Source of the DNA: Nemertoderma westbladi
Taxonomy: Eukaryota > Xenacoelomorpha > Nemertodermatida > Nemertodermatidae
Assembly (NCBI GenBank): GCA_032718475.1
Contig: JAUCBJ010000616.1
Span: 1-48,589 of the forward strand
Direction: 5' to 3'
DNA length: 48,589 nt
A program made the translations under genes and the position numbers. Positions 25,408-35,516 of the stretch are shown piece after piece (the first letter of the stretch is position 1; each line of letters opens with the position of its first letter). A model generated the notes under the pieces. The model worked only from the letters and a program-made list of their open reading frames with translations, had not been told where the DNA came from and ran no database searches.

Positions 25408-25781
25408 TTATCCTAGCCCTCCTAGCCCTCCTAGCCTTTGAATGACACAGCTAATTGTCTAGTACAAATGTGCCAAGTTTTTAGCTTAAACGGGTTAAAA
25501 GCAAAGAACTGAGAGGATATTTAATGTTTGGACATGTATCCCTCTAGAGGGAGACTGTTAAACTGATGGTGTCTGAAAGTCTCTCAAAAATCGCAACTTT
25601 TGGAATTATTTATGCCCAGAAAATTTCAACTCGACAGCTTTAAATCCGACAAAGTTATTAGCATGTCAAAATGGTAACGACACAGACAACGACAACTATT
25701 TGCCATTGGTCCACCCCTTAACAGTGTCAGTTCGCGAAAGCTCCGCCAACTTCGTGACTCGCCCCACCATGTAACACTAAC
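25408..25781. other. Unique intron sequence downstream of the exon 4 donor
   Basis: It opens with a short triplication of cctagccct (25411-25435) grown from the array edge. Further on are ccctctagagggagactg (25541) and tttcaactcgaca (25625), similar to motifs on the other side of the 27-bp array. No gene, RNA or intact element is seen. Confidence 0.5.
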
Positions 25782-26215
25782 CTGGAGACTTTCTAACATT
25801 GTTTTGACTTTTAAGACTTTCTCTGCGACACATGAGTTTCAGTCGTTCCTTAATGGGCCGACCGGAACTGCTTTCCGATATGACATCATCTGCGGAAGCG
25901 TAATCCTCGTCGCTCATGACGTCAGCACCGGTTGCTAGGCTATCGGAAGAGCCGGCCCGTAGGTGAAGCGAAACCAGTTCCAATCCGATAGACCTCAGGA
26001 ATATATGTTTAGCTGAGTCTGTAGTGTCGGGTCGAGAGGGATGCTGGCGTCCTGACCGGAAGTCTAGGTCGGCGCTGGCAGACTCCCGTCTACCGTCGAC
26101 CTCCAACTCGGAGCTTCGCGTTGCACGCACGGCAGACTTAGCCGATGTGGTCACGAATGAGTCGATTATCGACATACAATTGGGGCTCGATGACTCCATT
26201 TGTAAAACGGTCGAT
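25782..26215 (-). CDS. Exon 4 of unrecognised minus-strand gene
   Basis: This is the largest exon, 434 nt, phase 2 at its start and phase 1 at its end. The acceptor is GTATTTTTATTTCATCAG (26216) and the donor CCAG/GTTAGT (25782). It encodes about 144 residues beginning STVLQMESSSPN. Visible segments are SIIDSFVTTSAKSAVRATRS, an acidic cluster SDEDYASADDVISESSSG and a basic segment RPIKERLKLMCRRESLKS. There is no membrane segment and no recognised domain; the composition suggests a disordered scaffold or signalling region. An ATG at 26199 could start translation, but a good acceptor 16 bases earlier with the phase expected from exon 3 favours an internal exon. The 49-bp array begins only about 43 bp upstream of the acceptor. 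Confidence 0.78.
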
Positions 26216-26258
26216 CTGATGAAATAAAAATACGAATAAGTTGCAAAGGTAACAAAAC

Positions 26259-28684
26259 GACACCTAGTTAGTTTAGAACAAGGTGTCAGTCGGTCGCAGT
26301 CTGCTGAATGACACCTAGTTAGTACGTCATGGTGTCAGTAGGTCTCAGTCTGCTGAATGACACCTAGTTAGTACGTCATGGTGTCAGTAGGTCTCAGTCT
26401 GCTGAATGACACCTAGTTAGTACGTCATGGTGTCAGTAGGTCTCAGTCTGCAGAATGGCACCTAGTTAGTACGTCATGGTGTCAGTAGGTCTCAGTCTGC
26501 TGAATGACACCTAGTTAGTACGTCATGGTGTCAGTAGGTCTCATTCTGCTGAATGACACCTAGTTAGTACGTCATGGTGTCAGTAGGTCTCAGTCTGCAG
26601 AATGGCACCTAGTTAGTACGTCATGGTGTCAGTAGGTCTCAGTCTGCTGAATGACACCTAGTTAGTACGTCATGGTGTCAGTAGGTCTCAGTCTGCTGAA
26701 TGACACCTAGTTAGAACGTCATGGTGTCAGTAGGTCTCAGTCTGCTGAATGACACCTAGTTAGTACGTCATGGTGTCAGTAGGTCTCAGTCTGCTGAATG
26801 ACACCTAGTTAGTACGTCATGGTGTCAGTAGGTCTCAGTCTGCAGAATGGCACCTAGTTAGTACGTCATGGTGTCAGTAGGTCTCAGTCTGCTGAATGAC
26901 ACCTAGTTAGAACGTCATGGTGTCAGTAGGTCTCAGTCTCCTGAATGACACCTAGTTAGTACGTCATGGTGTCAGTAGGTCTCAGTCTGCAGAATGGCAC
27001 CTAGTTAGTACGTCATGGTGTCAGTAGGTCTCAGTCTGCTGAATGACACCTAGTTAGTATCTCATGGTGTCAGTAGGTCTCAGTCCGCTGACACCTAGTT
27101 AGTACGTCATGGTGTCAGTAGGTCTCAGTCTGCTGAATGACACCTAGTTAGTATCTCATGGTGTCAGTAGGTCTCAGTCCGCTGACACCTAGTTAGTACG
27201 TCATGGTGTCAGTAGGTCTCAGTCTGCTGAATGACACCTAGTTAGTACAAGGTGACAGTAGGTCTCAGTCCGCTGACACCTATTTAGTACGTTTTGGTGT
27301 CAGTAGGTCTCAGTCTGCTGAATGACACCTAGTTAGAACGTCATGGTGTCAGTAGGTCTCAGTCTGCTGAATGACACCTAGTTAGTACGTCATGGTGTCA
27401 GTAGGTCTCAGTCTGCTGAATGACACCTAGTTAGTACGTCATGGTGTCAGTAGGTCTCAGTCCGCTGACACCTAGTTAGTACGTCATGGTGTCAGTAGGT
27501 CTCAGTCTGCTGAATGACACCTAGTTAGTATCTCATGGTGTCAGTAGGTCTCAGTCCGAGGACACCTAGTTAGTACGTCATGGTGTCAGTAGGTCTCAGT
27601 CTGCTGAATGACACCTAGTTAGTACGTCATGATGTCAGTAGGTCTCAGTCTGCTGAATGACACCTAGTTAGTATCTCATGGTGTCAGTAGGTCTCAGTCC
27701 GAGGACACCTAGTTAGTACGTCATGGTGTCAGTAGGTCTCAGTCTGCTGAATGACACCTAGTTAGTACAAGGTGACAGTAGGTCTCAGTCCGCTGACACC
27801 TATTTAGTACGTTTTGGTGTCAGTAGGTCTCAGTCTGCTAAATGACACCTAGTTAGTATCTCATGGTGTCAGTAGGTCTCAGTCCGAGGACACCTAGTTA
27901 GTACGTCATGGTGTCAGTAGGTCTCAGTCTGCTGAATGACACCTAGTTAGTATCTCATGGTGTCAGTAGGTCTCAGTCCGAGGACACCTAGTTAGTACGT
28001 CATGGTGTCAGTAGGTCTCAGTCTGCTGAATGACACCTAGTTAGTACAAGGTGACAGTAGGTCTCAGTCCGCTGACACCTATTTAGTACGTTTTGGTGTC
28101 AGTAGGTATCAGTCTGCTAAATGACACCTAGTTAGAACGTCATGGTGTCAGTAGGTCTCAGTCTGCTGAATGACACCTAGTTAGTACGTCATGGTGTCAG
28201 TAGGTCTCAGTCTGTTGAATGACACCTAGTTAGTACGTCATGGTGTCAGTAGGTATCAGTCTGCTAAATGACACCTAGTTAGAACGTCATGGTGTCAGTA
28301 GGTCGCAGTCTGCTGAATGACACCTAGTTAGTACGTCATGGTGTCAGTAGGTCTCAGTCTGCAGAATGACACCTATTTAGTACGTCATGGTGTCAGTAGG
28401 TCTCAGTCTGCTGAATGACACCTAGTTAGTACGTCATGGTGTCAGTAGGTATCAGTCTGCTGAATGACACCTAGTTAGTACGTCATGGTGTCAGTAGGTC
28501 TCAGTCTGCTGAATGACACCTAGTTAGTACGTCATGGTGTCAGTAGGTCGCAGTCTGCTGAATGACACCTAGTTAGTACGTCATGGTGTCAGTAGGTCTC
28601 AGTCTGCTGAATGACACCTAGTTAGTACGTCATGGTGTCAGTAGGTCTCAGTCTGCTGAATGACACCTAGTTAGTACGTCATGG
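26259..28684. repeat. 49-bp minisatellite, main block (about 49 copies)
   Basis: The 49-bp unit is gacacctagttagtacgtca tggtgtcagtaggtctcagt ctgctgaat. It contains inverted arms TGACACC and GGTGTCA separated by 15 bases, able to form a hairpin, and a TACGTCAT core. Shorter units occur in which ctgctgaatgacacc is reduced to cgctgacacc or cgaggacacc, and in which tagtacgtcatggtg becomes tagtacaaggtga. The array fills the intron between exons 3 and 4. Its right end was separated from it by the LINE at 28685-31224. Confidence 0.95.
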
Positions 28685-31224
28685 TTATTATTATTATTAT
28701 CTTTTAATCCACGCCATTAAGGCACATAGTAAAAATAAGTACATAATTAAATTGGACAATATTGAATACACAGGTAGATGAGTCTAAATAATATGGAGTA
28801 CATGAAAAGCATAAGTAAGTAATATTATTAACTATTAGCACAGCACAACTATATTACAGTAATTAGTGTTATTTTACGTAATTTAAGTTCAACATTTCAC
28901 GAATACGCGAAACGCCATGTTGGCGACAGATAACAGACACACCCCGTAGGATGCTATTGTCAATGTTGTCAACCCTGTTGAACAAACTCGTAATCGATTT
29001 ATAACGTAAGTGAATGAATAAAGGTATATTCAGTAGACCAAATGTCAGAGAAATACTAGTGGATTCTCCATCAGTTATACGGGGTATTTTAAATAGAAAT
29101 CTAGCACAATTATTGTATGCTACTCGTAGTTTATTATGTGCACTGTCAGAATAGCTGCGCTTTGCCCAGAGCGAGTTGCAATATATGGGGGTGCAATAGG
29201 CTCGGAATAAAGCAAGCTTAACTGGTCGGCTGCAATTGCCAAACTTGCGTAGCAACATATTACCACGTGCGTATAAGCTATTAGTCTGCTTACGGATATC
29301 AAAATCGTCATCTAACGTACAATGTATTAAATGTCCTAAGTAGTTAAATTTATCAACAATATCAAGTTTCACATCATAAAGAAATACTGCGGACTTAGCG
29401 CTGCAGCTTATATCTCTTGGTAAAAAATACATACATTTAGATTTCTTCTTATTGAAAGTCATAGAGTTATTAGAGGCGTAACTAACAGCAACATCTATTA
29501 ACTTTTGTAACCCGTAAATTGAGTTTGACAGCAAACAGATATCATCAGCATAACCCAAGTGATTTACCCTGATATTACCCATATAACATCCAACCCCGCT
29601 TAATGTTAATTGAATGCTTAAATCATCTAAATAAACATTGAAAAACAGGGGAGACAGAATGCCACCCTGTTTTGTACCATTAGTCACCGTAAATTTCGGT
29701 GAGACTATACCCGCCCAAACAACACACATCAACTGCGACCTATACCAATAAATAATCAGACGCACAATATATAGGGGAATATTTCGATCAATAAGTTTGC
29801 GAAAAAGTACAAAGTGGTTAACTTTGTCAAAAGCTTTGCTGGCGTCTAGCATACACACATAAACGGGTGTGTTCTTACTTAAATAATAATTGAGAATCTC
29901 TTTTAGGGCATATACGCAGGTTTCAGTGCCAAGCTTCGACTTGAAGCCAAACTGGTTATCGGTAGTGTACAGAAGGGAAAGACACCTATGTAAGATAACA
30001 TTTTCTAAAATTTTACTGAGCACTGTAGCAATTGAAATACCTCTATAATTATCCTTAGACGTGTGGTCATCATTCTTATCCTTAATTAACGGAATTATAA
30101 TAGATTCCATCATACCAATCGGCATGTAACCGTGGACAAAAATACCAGTAAAAATAATAGATAGAATATTTAACAAAGAAACACAACAGCCATTTATAAA
30201 GTGTTCCGCCAGAAGGCCATCTGGGCCGACGGCCTTGCCACGAGACAGATTATTAATCGCCATAAATGTTTCAACAGGAGATACAATATTATCAGCACCA
30301 AAAACGGTTTCCTTCAAACGACTGTGTACAAACTCTCGACTGGAGTCGTCTTTTACACTATTTAGTAGATCATCAAAATGTGATTTCCACATATCGCAGA
30401 TTTCCCCTGGCCCATTTGCATCACCTACCCTGCTAGGGAGTGGAGCAAAATCGCACGCTTGTTTATGAACCCCAGACCAAAATTCATTACTGCTAGTGCC
30501 TTTAATAAGGGCATTTGCGAGTTTTTCCTCTCGAAATTTTTGTTCATTACGTTTACATTCCCGAAGAGAACGTTTAAATTGTGCTTTGCTGCACAGGTAT
30601 TTCCTATGAATTTCACCATCCCTTGGAGATCCAATAGACCGCCAAGTTTTAAGCCATTTTCTGGACTCCTCGTATTTATCTTTTACAATATCATTCCAGC
30701 CAGGAATGTGGGGGGCAGTGTTACTTTTAGTTTTCCGTGGACTAATAGTAGCATTACCACATGTTAGCAAAATATGCACCAGGTTATTATACAATTCATC
30801 TATATACTTCTTATGAGTTTCACAGTTTGTATCATTGCACACAATAAATGACTCATCAATTGGAAAAAATTCTAAAAGTTGACGAGCCTTAATGAGATAG
30901 TTATTAATTTGCAAAGGTGTGGCGTGTTCCCAATCCAGAGTATTACACGATTTATGTTGCTGAGCAGGAGTGCCGCCAGCACTTTGTCCATTAACTGTGC
31001 CACATATAGACACACTGATAGGAATATGGTCCCTAACACTAATATCGTAGTTCACATTGATGTTTTTTATCAGCTCAATAGCAGATTGGGAACATACAAC
31101 ATGATCCAACCACGATGTTGACGAATGTGCGTCACTCACGTAAGTAAACGTATTGGCTGGCAATAACACTGTATCAATGATAGACAGATTTAACTCACTG
31201 CACCATTCAGATAGATAATTATAC
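28685..31224 (-). mobile_element. 5'-truncated LINE (non-LTR retrotransposon) inserted in the 49-bp array
   Basis: The element interrupts the 49-bp array: array sequence ends at about 28684 and resumes at 31225. On the minus strand the element ends with a short 3' region of about 180 nt closed by a microsatellite-like tail (ATA)5, the usual form for several LINE clades. Its 5' end lies inside the endonuclease-coding region and the frame is open right to the junction, as expected for incomplete target-primed reverse transcription. No clear target-site duplication can be resolved because both flanks are repeat units and the right flank has a doubled tgtcagtagg. It is in sense orientation with the host gene. 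Confidence 0.9.
28869..31224 (-). CDS. LINE ORF2: endonuclease C-terminus plus reverse transcriptase
   Basis: One uninterrupted frame of about 784 codons runs from the truncated 5' edge to the stop. Counting from the first large in-frame start codon at 31169, residues 18-52 hold the end of an APE-type endonuclease (STSWLDHVV, then VRDHIPISV in place of the usual SDH). The reverse transcriptase follows: GPDGLLAEHF (about 315), DNYRGISI (373), GFKSKLGTETC (408), the palm LDASKAFDKVNH (441-452) and GTKQGGILSPLFFNVYLDDL (498-517), and the catalytic LGYADDICLL (538-547). The C-terminus carries LYARGNMLLRKF and FRAYCTPIYC. No stop or frameshift is seen, so the copy is young, though truncation of the endonuclease should make it unable to move on its own. 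The clade is not certain; CR1/L2/Jockey-like elements are candidates. Confidence 0.92.
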
Positions 31225-31294
31225 GTGTCAGTAGGTGTCAGTAGGTCGCAGTCTGCTGAATGACACCTAGTTTGTACGTCATGGTGTCAGTAGG
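31225..31294. repeat. 49-bp minisatellite, short block beyond the LINE
   Basis: About 1.4 units of the same repeat (gtgtcagtaggtcgcagtct...gacacctagtttgtacgtca) follow the LINE 5' junction. They show that the LINE landed in a pre-existing array. The array stops only about 14 bp from the donor of exon 3. Confidence 0.92.
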
Positions 31295-31308
31295 ATACCA
31301 TTACTTAC

Positions 31309-31412
31309 TTTGTTGACCCCACCACCATCGCTCCGTTGTGTTTCTGATGACTATCGAATGTTCCCGAAACATTGACTGCGTTGTTTGTAGGATTGGGAGG
31401 CGAGTTTACAAC
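31309..31412 (-). CDS. Exon 3 of unrecognised minus-strand gene
   Basis: This 104-nt exon enters in phase 0 and leaves in phase 2. The acceptor is ATGAGTTTTTATCTCAG (31413) and the donor AAA/GTAAGTAA (31309), both strong. It encodes about 34 residues beginning VVNSPPNPTNNAVNVSGTFD and ending NGAMVVGST, a Asn/Pro/Ser-rich stretch with no recognised domain. Its phases are exactly those needed to join exon 2 (ends phase 0) to exon 4 (starts phase 2). That fit is the main evidence for so short an exon. Read-through of the donor meets TAA at once. Confidence 0.72.
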
Positions 31413-31600
31413 CTGAGATAAAAACTCATAAATATTATAGGAGTAAAAGGCCTGGAAATAACCCATGTCCGGATTTTATTGATCGGAATTTCTTTATTAC
31501 TGTAGCTGTAAACCAACAGGTGCAGACAATGTGAGTCGGGATGCTACAGAAGTATAAATATTGTATTGGAGTGGTAGTGGTAGTGCACACCCATGCAGCA
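31413..31600. other. Short unique intron segment upstream of exon 3
   Basis: It holds the polypyrimidine tract and acceptor of exon 3 (minus strand) and otherwise unassigned sequence up to the 20-21-bp array. No gene is seen. Confidence 0.5.
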
Positions 31601-34243
31601 CTAATGTCCCCCAAACACTCACTAATGTCCCCCAAACACTCACTAATGTCCCCAAACACTCACTAATGTCCCCCAAACACTCACTAATGTCCCCAAAACA
31701 CTCACTAATGTCCCCCAAACACTCACTAATGTCCCCTAAACACTCACTAATGTCCCCCAAACACTCACTAATGTCACCCAAACACTCACTAATGTCCCCA
31801 AACACTCACTAATGTCCCCCAAACACTCACTAATGTCCCCAAACACTCACTAGTGTCCCCCAAACACTCACTAATGTCCCCAAAACACTCACTAATGTCC
31901 CCGAAACACTCACTAATGTCCCCCAAACACTCACTAATGTCCCCAAACACTCACTAATGTCCCCATACACTCACTAATGTCCCCCAAACACTCACTAATG
32001 TCCCCAAAACACTCACTAATGTCCCCGAAACACTCACTAATGTCCCCAAACACTCACTAATGTCCCCCATACACTCACTAATGTCCCCCAAACACTCACT
32101 AATGTCCCCAAAACACTCACTAATGTCCCCCAAACACTCACTAATGTCCCCAAAACACTCACTAATGTCCCCCAAACACTCACTAATGTCCCCCAAACAC
32201 TCACTAATGTCCCCAAACACTCACTAATGTCCCCCATACACTCACTAATGTCCCCCAAACACTCACTAATGTCCCCAAAACACTCACTAATGTCCCCGAA
32301 ACACTCACTAATGTCCCCAAACACTCACTAATCTCCCCCATACACTCACTAATGTCCCCCAAACACTCACTAATGTCCCCAAAACACTAACTAATGTCCC
32401 CGAAACACTCACTAATGTCCCCCAAACACTCACTAATGTCCCCAAACACTCACTAATGTCCCCCATACACTCACTAATGTCCCCCAAACACTCACTAATG
32501 TCCCCAAAACACTCACTAATGTCCCCGAAACACTCACTAATGTCCCCAAACACTCACTAATGTCCCCCATACACTCACTAATGTCCCCCAAACACTCACT
32601 AATGTCCCCAAAACACTCACTAATGTCCCCGAAACACTCACTAATGTCCCCCAAACACTCACTAATGTCCCCAAACACTCACTAATGTCCCCCATACACT
32701 CACTAATGTCCCCCAAACACTCACTAATGTCCCCAAAACACTCACTAATGTCCCCCAAACACTCACTAATGTCCCCAAACACTCACTAATGTCCCCCATA
32801 CACTCACTAATGTCCCCCAAACACTCACTAATGTCCCCAAAACACTCACTAATGTCCCCCAAACACTCACTAATGTCCCCCAAACACTCACTAATGTCCC
32901 CTAAACACTCACTAGTGTCCCCCAAACACTCACTAATGTCACCCAAACACTCACTAATGTCCCCAAACACTCACTAATGTCCCCCAAACACTCACTAATG
33001 TCCCCAAACACTCACTAGTGTCCCCCAAACACTCACTAATGTCACCCAAACACTCACTAATGTCCCCCAAACACTCACTAATGTCCCCCAAACACTCACT
33101 AATGTCCCCCAAACACTCACTAATGTCCCCAAACACTCACTAATGTCCCCCAAACTCTCACTAATGTCCCCAAACACTCACTAATGTCCCCCATACACTC
33201 ACTAATGTCCCCCAAACACTCACTAATGTCCCCAAAACACTCACTAATGTCCCCGAAACACTCACTAATGTCCCCCAAACACTCACTAATATCCCCCAAA
33301 CACTCACTAATGTCCCCAAACACTCACTAATGTCCCCAAACACTCAATAATGTCCCCCAAACACTCACTAATGTCCCCCAAACACTCACTAATGTCCCCC
33401 AAACACTCACTAATGTCCCCAAACACTCACTAATGTCCCCCAAACACTCACTAATGTCCCCAAACACTCACTAATGTCCCCCATACACTCACTAATGTCC
33501 CCCAAACACTCACTAATGTCCCCCAAACACTCACTAATGTCACCCAAACACTCACTAATGTCCCCAAACACTCACTAATGTCCCCCAAACACTCACTAAT
33601 GTCCCCAAACACTCACTAGTGTCCCCCAAACACTCACTAATGTCACCCAAACACTCACTAATGTCCCCCAAACACTCACTAATGTCCCCCAAACACTCAC
33701 TAATGTCCCCCAAACACTCACTAATGTCCCCAAACACTCACTAATGTCCCCCAAACTCTCACTAATGTCCCCAAACACTCACTAATGTCCCCCATACACT
33801 CACTAATGTCCCCCAAACACTCACTAATGTCCCCAAAACACTCACTAATGTCCCCCAAACACTCACTAATGTCCCCCAAACACTCACTAATGTCCCCCAA
33901 ACACTCACTAATGTCCCCCAAACACTCACTAATGTCCCCTAAACACTCACTAGTGTCCCCCAAACACTCACTAATGTCACCCAAACACTCACTAATGTCC
34001 CCCAAACACTCACTAATATCCCCCAAACACTCACTAATGTCCCCAAACACTCACTAATGTCCCCAAACACTCAATAATGTCCCCCAAACACTCACTAATG
34101 TCCCCCAAACACTCACTAATGTCCCCCAAACACTCACTAATGTCCCCAAACACTCACTAATGTCCCCCAAACACTCACTAATGTCCCCAAACACTCACTA
34201 ATGTCCCCCATACACTCACTAATGTCCCCCAAACACTCACTAA
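31601..34243. repeat. 20/21-bp minisatellite (about 128 copies)
   Basis: The unit is ctaatgtcccccaaacactc plus a; length alternates between 21 bp (five C) and 20 bp (four C). Variants include ccccat, ccccga, cccaaaa, gtcacc and ctagtg. A cccatacac marker recurs about every 100-125 bp, and a larger block recurs at a 601-bp offset (for example 32954-33323 and 33555-33924). On the minus strand each unit has a run of four or five G and TTAGTGAGTG. It lies in the intron between exons 2 and 3, ending where the plus-strand LINE relic begins. Confidence 0.95.
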
Positions 34244-35516
34244 CGGATATCCAGTTGCTGTTGCCGGCCAGTCGACCAACGGGGGCGTTACTGCTCCAGC
34301 TGGTAACCCTCACCAATCGGCCAACAAACAAGGTGGTTGGTTAAATAGTAAATATTCCAATGGGGTGGAAAGTGAAAGGAATTCTAACTTTCAATTAAAT
34401 AATGTTAACTTGTCTATTGGTAATCTTAATGTAGAGAGTTTGAGCTCAAGGCTCTGTGATCCTTATTTTATCGAAAATGTAAAGCAGCACGATATTTTTG
34501 AATGCACCGAAACAACGTGGATAGGGCCAATATCCAAAGTAGATATAGATATTCAGGGTTACGAACATAAATCAGTAACAAGAAAATATAAAAAGGCAGG
34601 GGCCAAGCGGTTTTCTGGGGGGGTGACAGTATATTATAAAAATGTTCTTGGGTGCGCTATTGAAATATTAAATGGGCCAGAATACGAAGACCTGCTTTGG
34701 CTTATAGGTGAAAAGTGCAAAGACATAGTGCAAAGGCAAAGGACTATGCAAAGATATAGTCATTTGCGCAGTATATGTTGGCGCCGATGGCCTAAGGGTT
34801 TCTTTAACAATCTACTACCTCCAGATTATTTTTACGACTCTGACATGGGGGAGGTTAGGGGAAAATTAGAAACAACTGTGATAAAGTGGTTAACCAATAT
34901 GGGAGAAGACTATTGTAATTGTGCCGGTCGACTGGTCTTAAGATAATGAATGGACGGGTGGGTGAAGACGCTACCCAAGGACAATGCACATACTACTCAG
35001 TATCAGCAGCAACAGGCTTGGCTAAATCAAATATTGACCTTATGCTAGTTGATACTAAATTATTACGCAACACTATAGCTTTCAAGGTTCATGTTGACAG
35101 TATGCTACCTACCAAACACTGCATGGTAAGCGCAACATTAGCCTGGAAAGCTACAATAAGAGAATGTAATACCACCCAGGGAAATAGTGACAAAAAAACA
35201 TACAAATGACTATAGTACACGGTTCTCATGGAAACAGACAAATAGTAGTCAGTTCGTGGATCTACTTGGTTCTAACGAATTTAAAGCCAGCGCAAACAGT
35301 CTCCTAGACGACCTCGGAAGTGGCAGTTACACGCAGGAATCTGTCGAAGAAGCAGCCAAGAAGTTAACAGACTGTAGCGGGACAGTTATTTAAAATACCA
35401 AAGGGCACAGTAGGACAAATAACACATGTAAGAGTAGGGATAGTACTAACGACAATAATGAGTGCCTGTGGTTTAATGACGAATGCTTAGAAAAGCGAAC
35501 GGCATTTAGGAATGCA
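34244..35516 (+). pseudogene. LINE endonuclease-region relic, plus strand
   Basis: The plus-strand frame from the array edge contains NVNLSIGNLNVESLSSRLCD and VKQHDIFECTETTWIGPI, the start of an APE-type LINE endonuclease with the catalytic ET pair, then FSGGVTVYYKNVLGCAIEIL and YEDLLWLIGEKCKDIV. A small duplication near 34730 shifts the frame; the continuation ICAVYVGADG is read in another frame. Later blocks are SNIDLMLVDTKLL and MLPTKHCMVSATL, the endonuclease end with the usual SDH as TKH, then SWKQTNSSQFVDLL, and finally ECLWFNDECLEKRTAFRNAL and NKWKSDRRV at the right edge. Several frameshifts and stops make it non-functional. It is antisense to the host gene and of a different family from the LINE at 28685. 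Confidence 0.82.

Noticed and set aside
23668-25416. 582-codon frame of TELQTDEPP repeats as a real repeat protein
   Set aside because: It has no ATG, ends in array-edge sequence and lies in an intron of an opposite-strand gene. A second frame over the same array is equally open.
26259-28684. CRISPR-like array
   Set aside because: Regular repeats, but no unique spacers: whole units repeat head to tail. The context is eukaryotic.
30235-31121. Short plus-strand frames within the LINE
   Set aside because: They are antisense shadows of the reverse transcriptase ORF.
28675-31240. Clean target-site duplication of the LINE
   Set aside because: Both flanks are repeat units and the right flank has a local tgtcagtagg doubling, so a duplication cannot be told from the array itself.
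31435-34331. Minus-strand frames of SECLGDI-type repeats in the 20-21-bp array
   Set aside because: They arise from 21-bp units being a multiple of three and shift frame at each 20-bp unit; there is no unique coding part.
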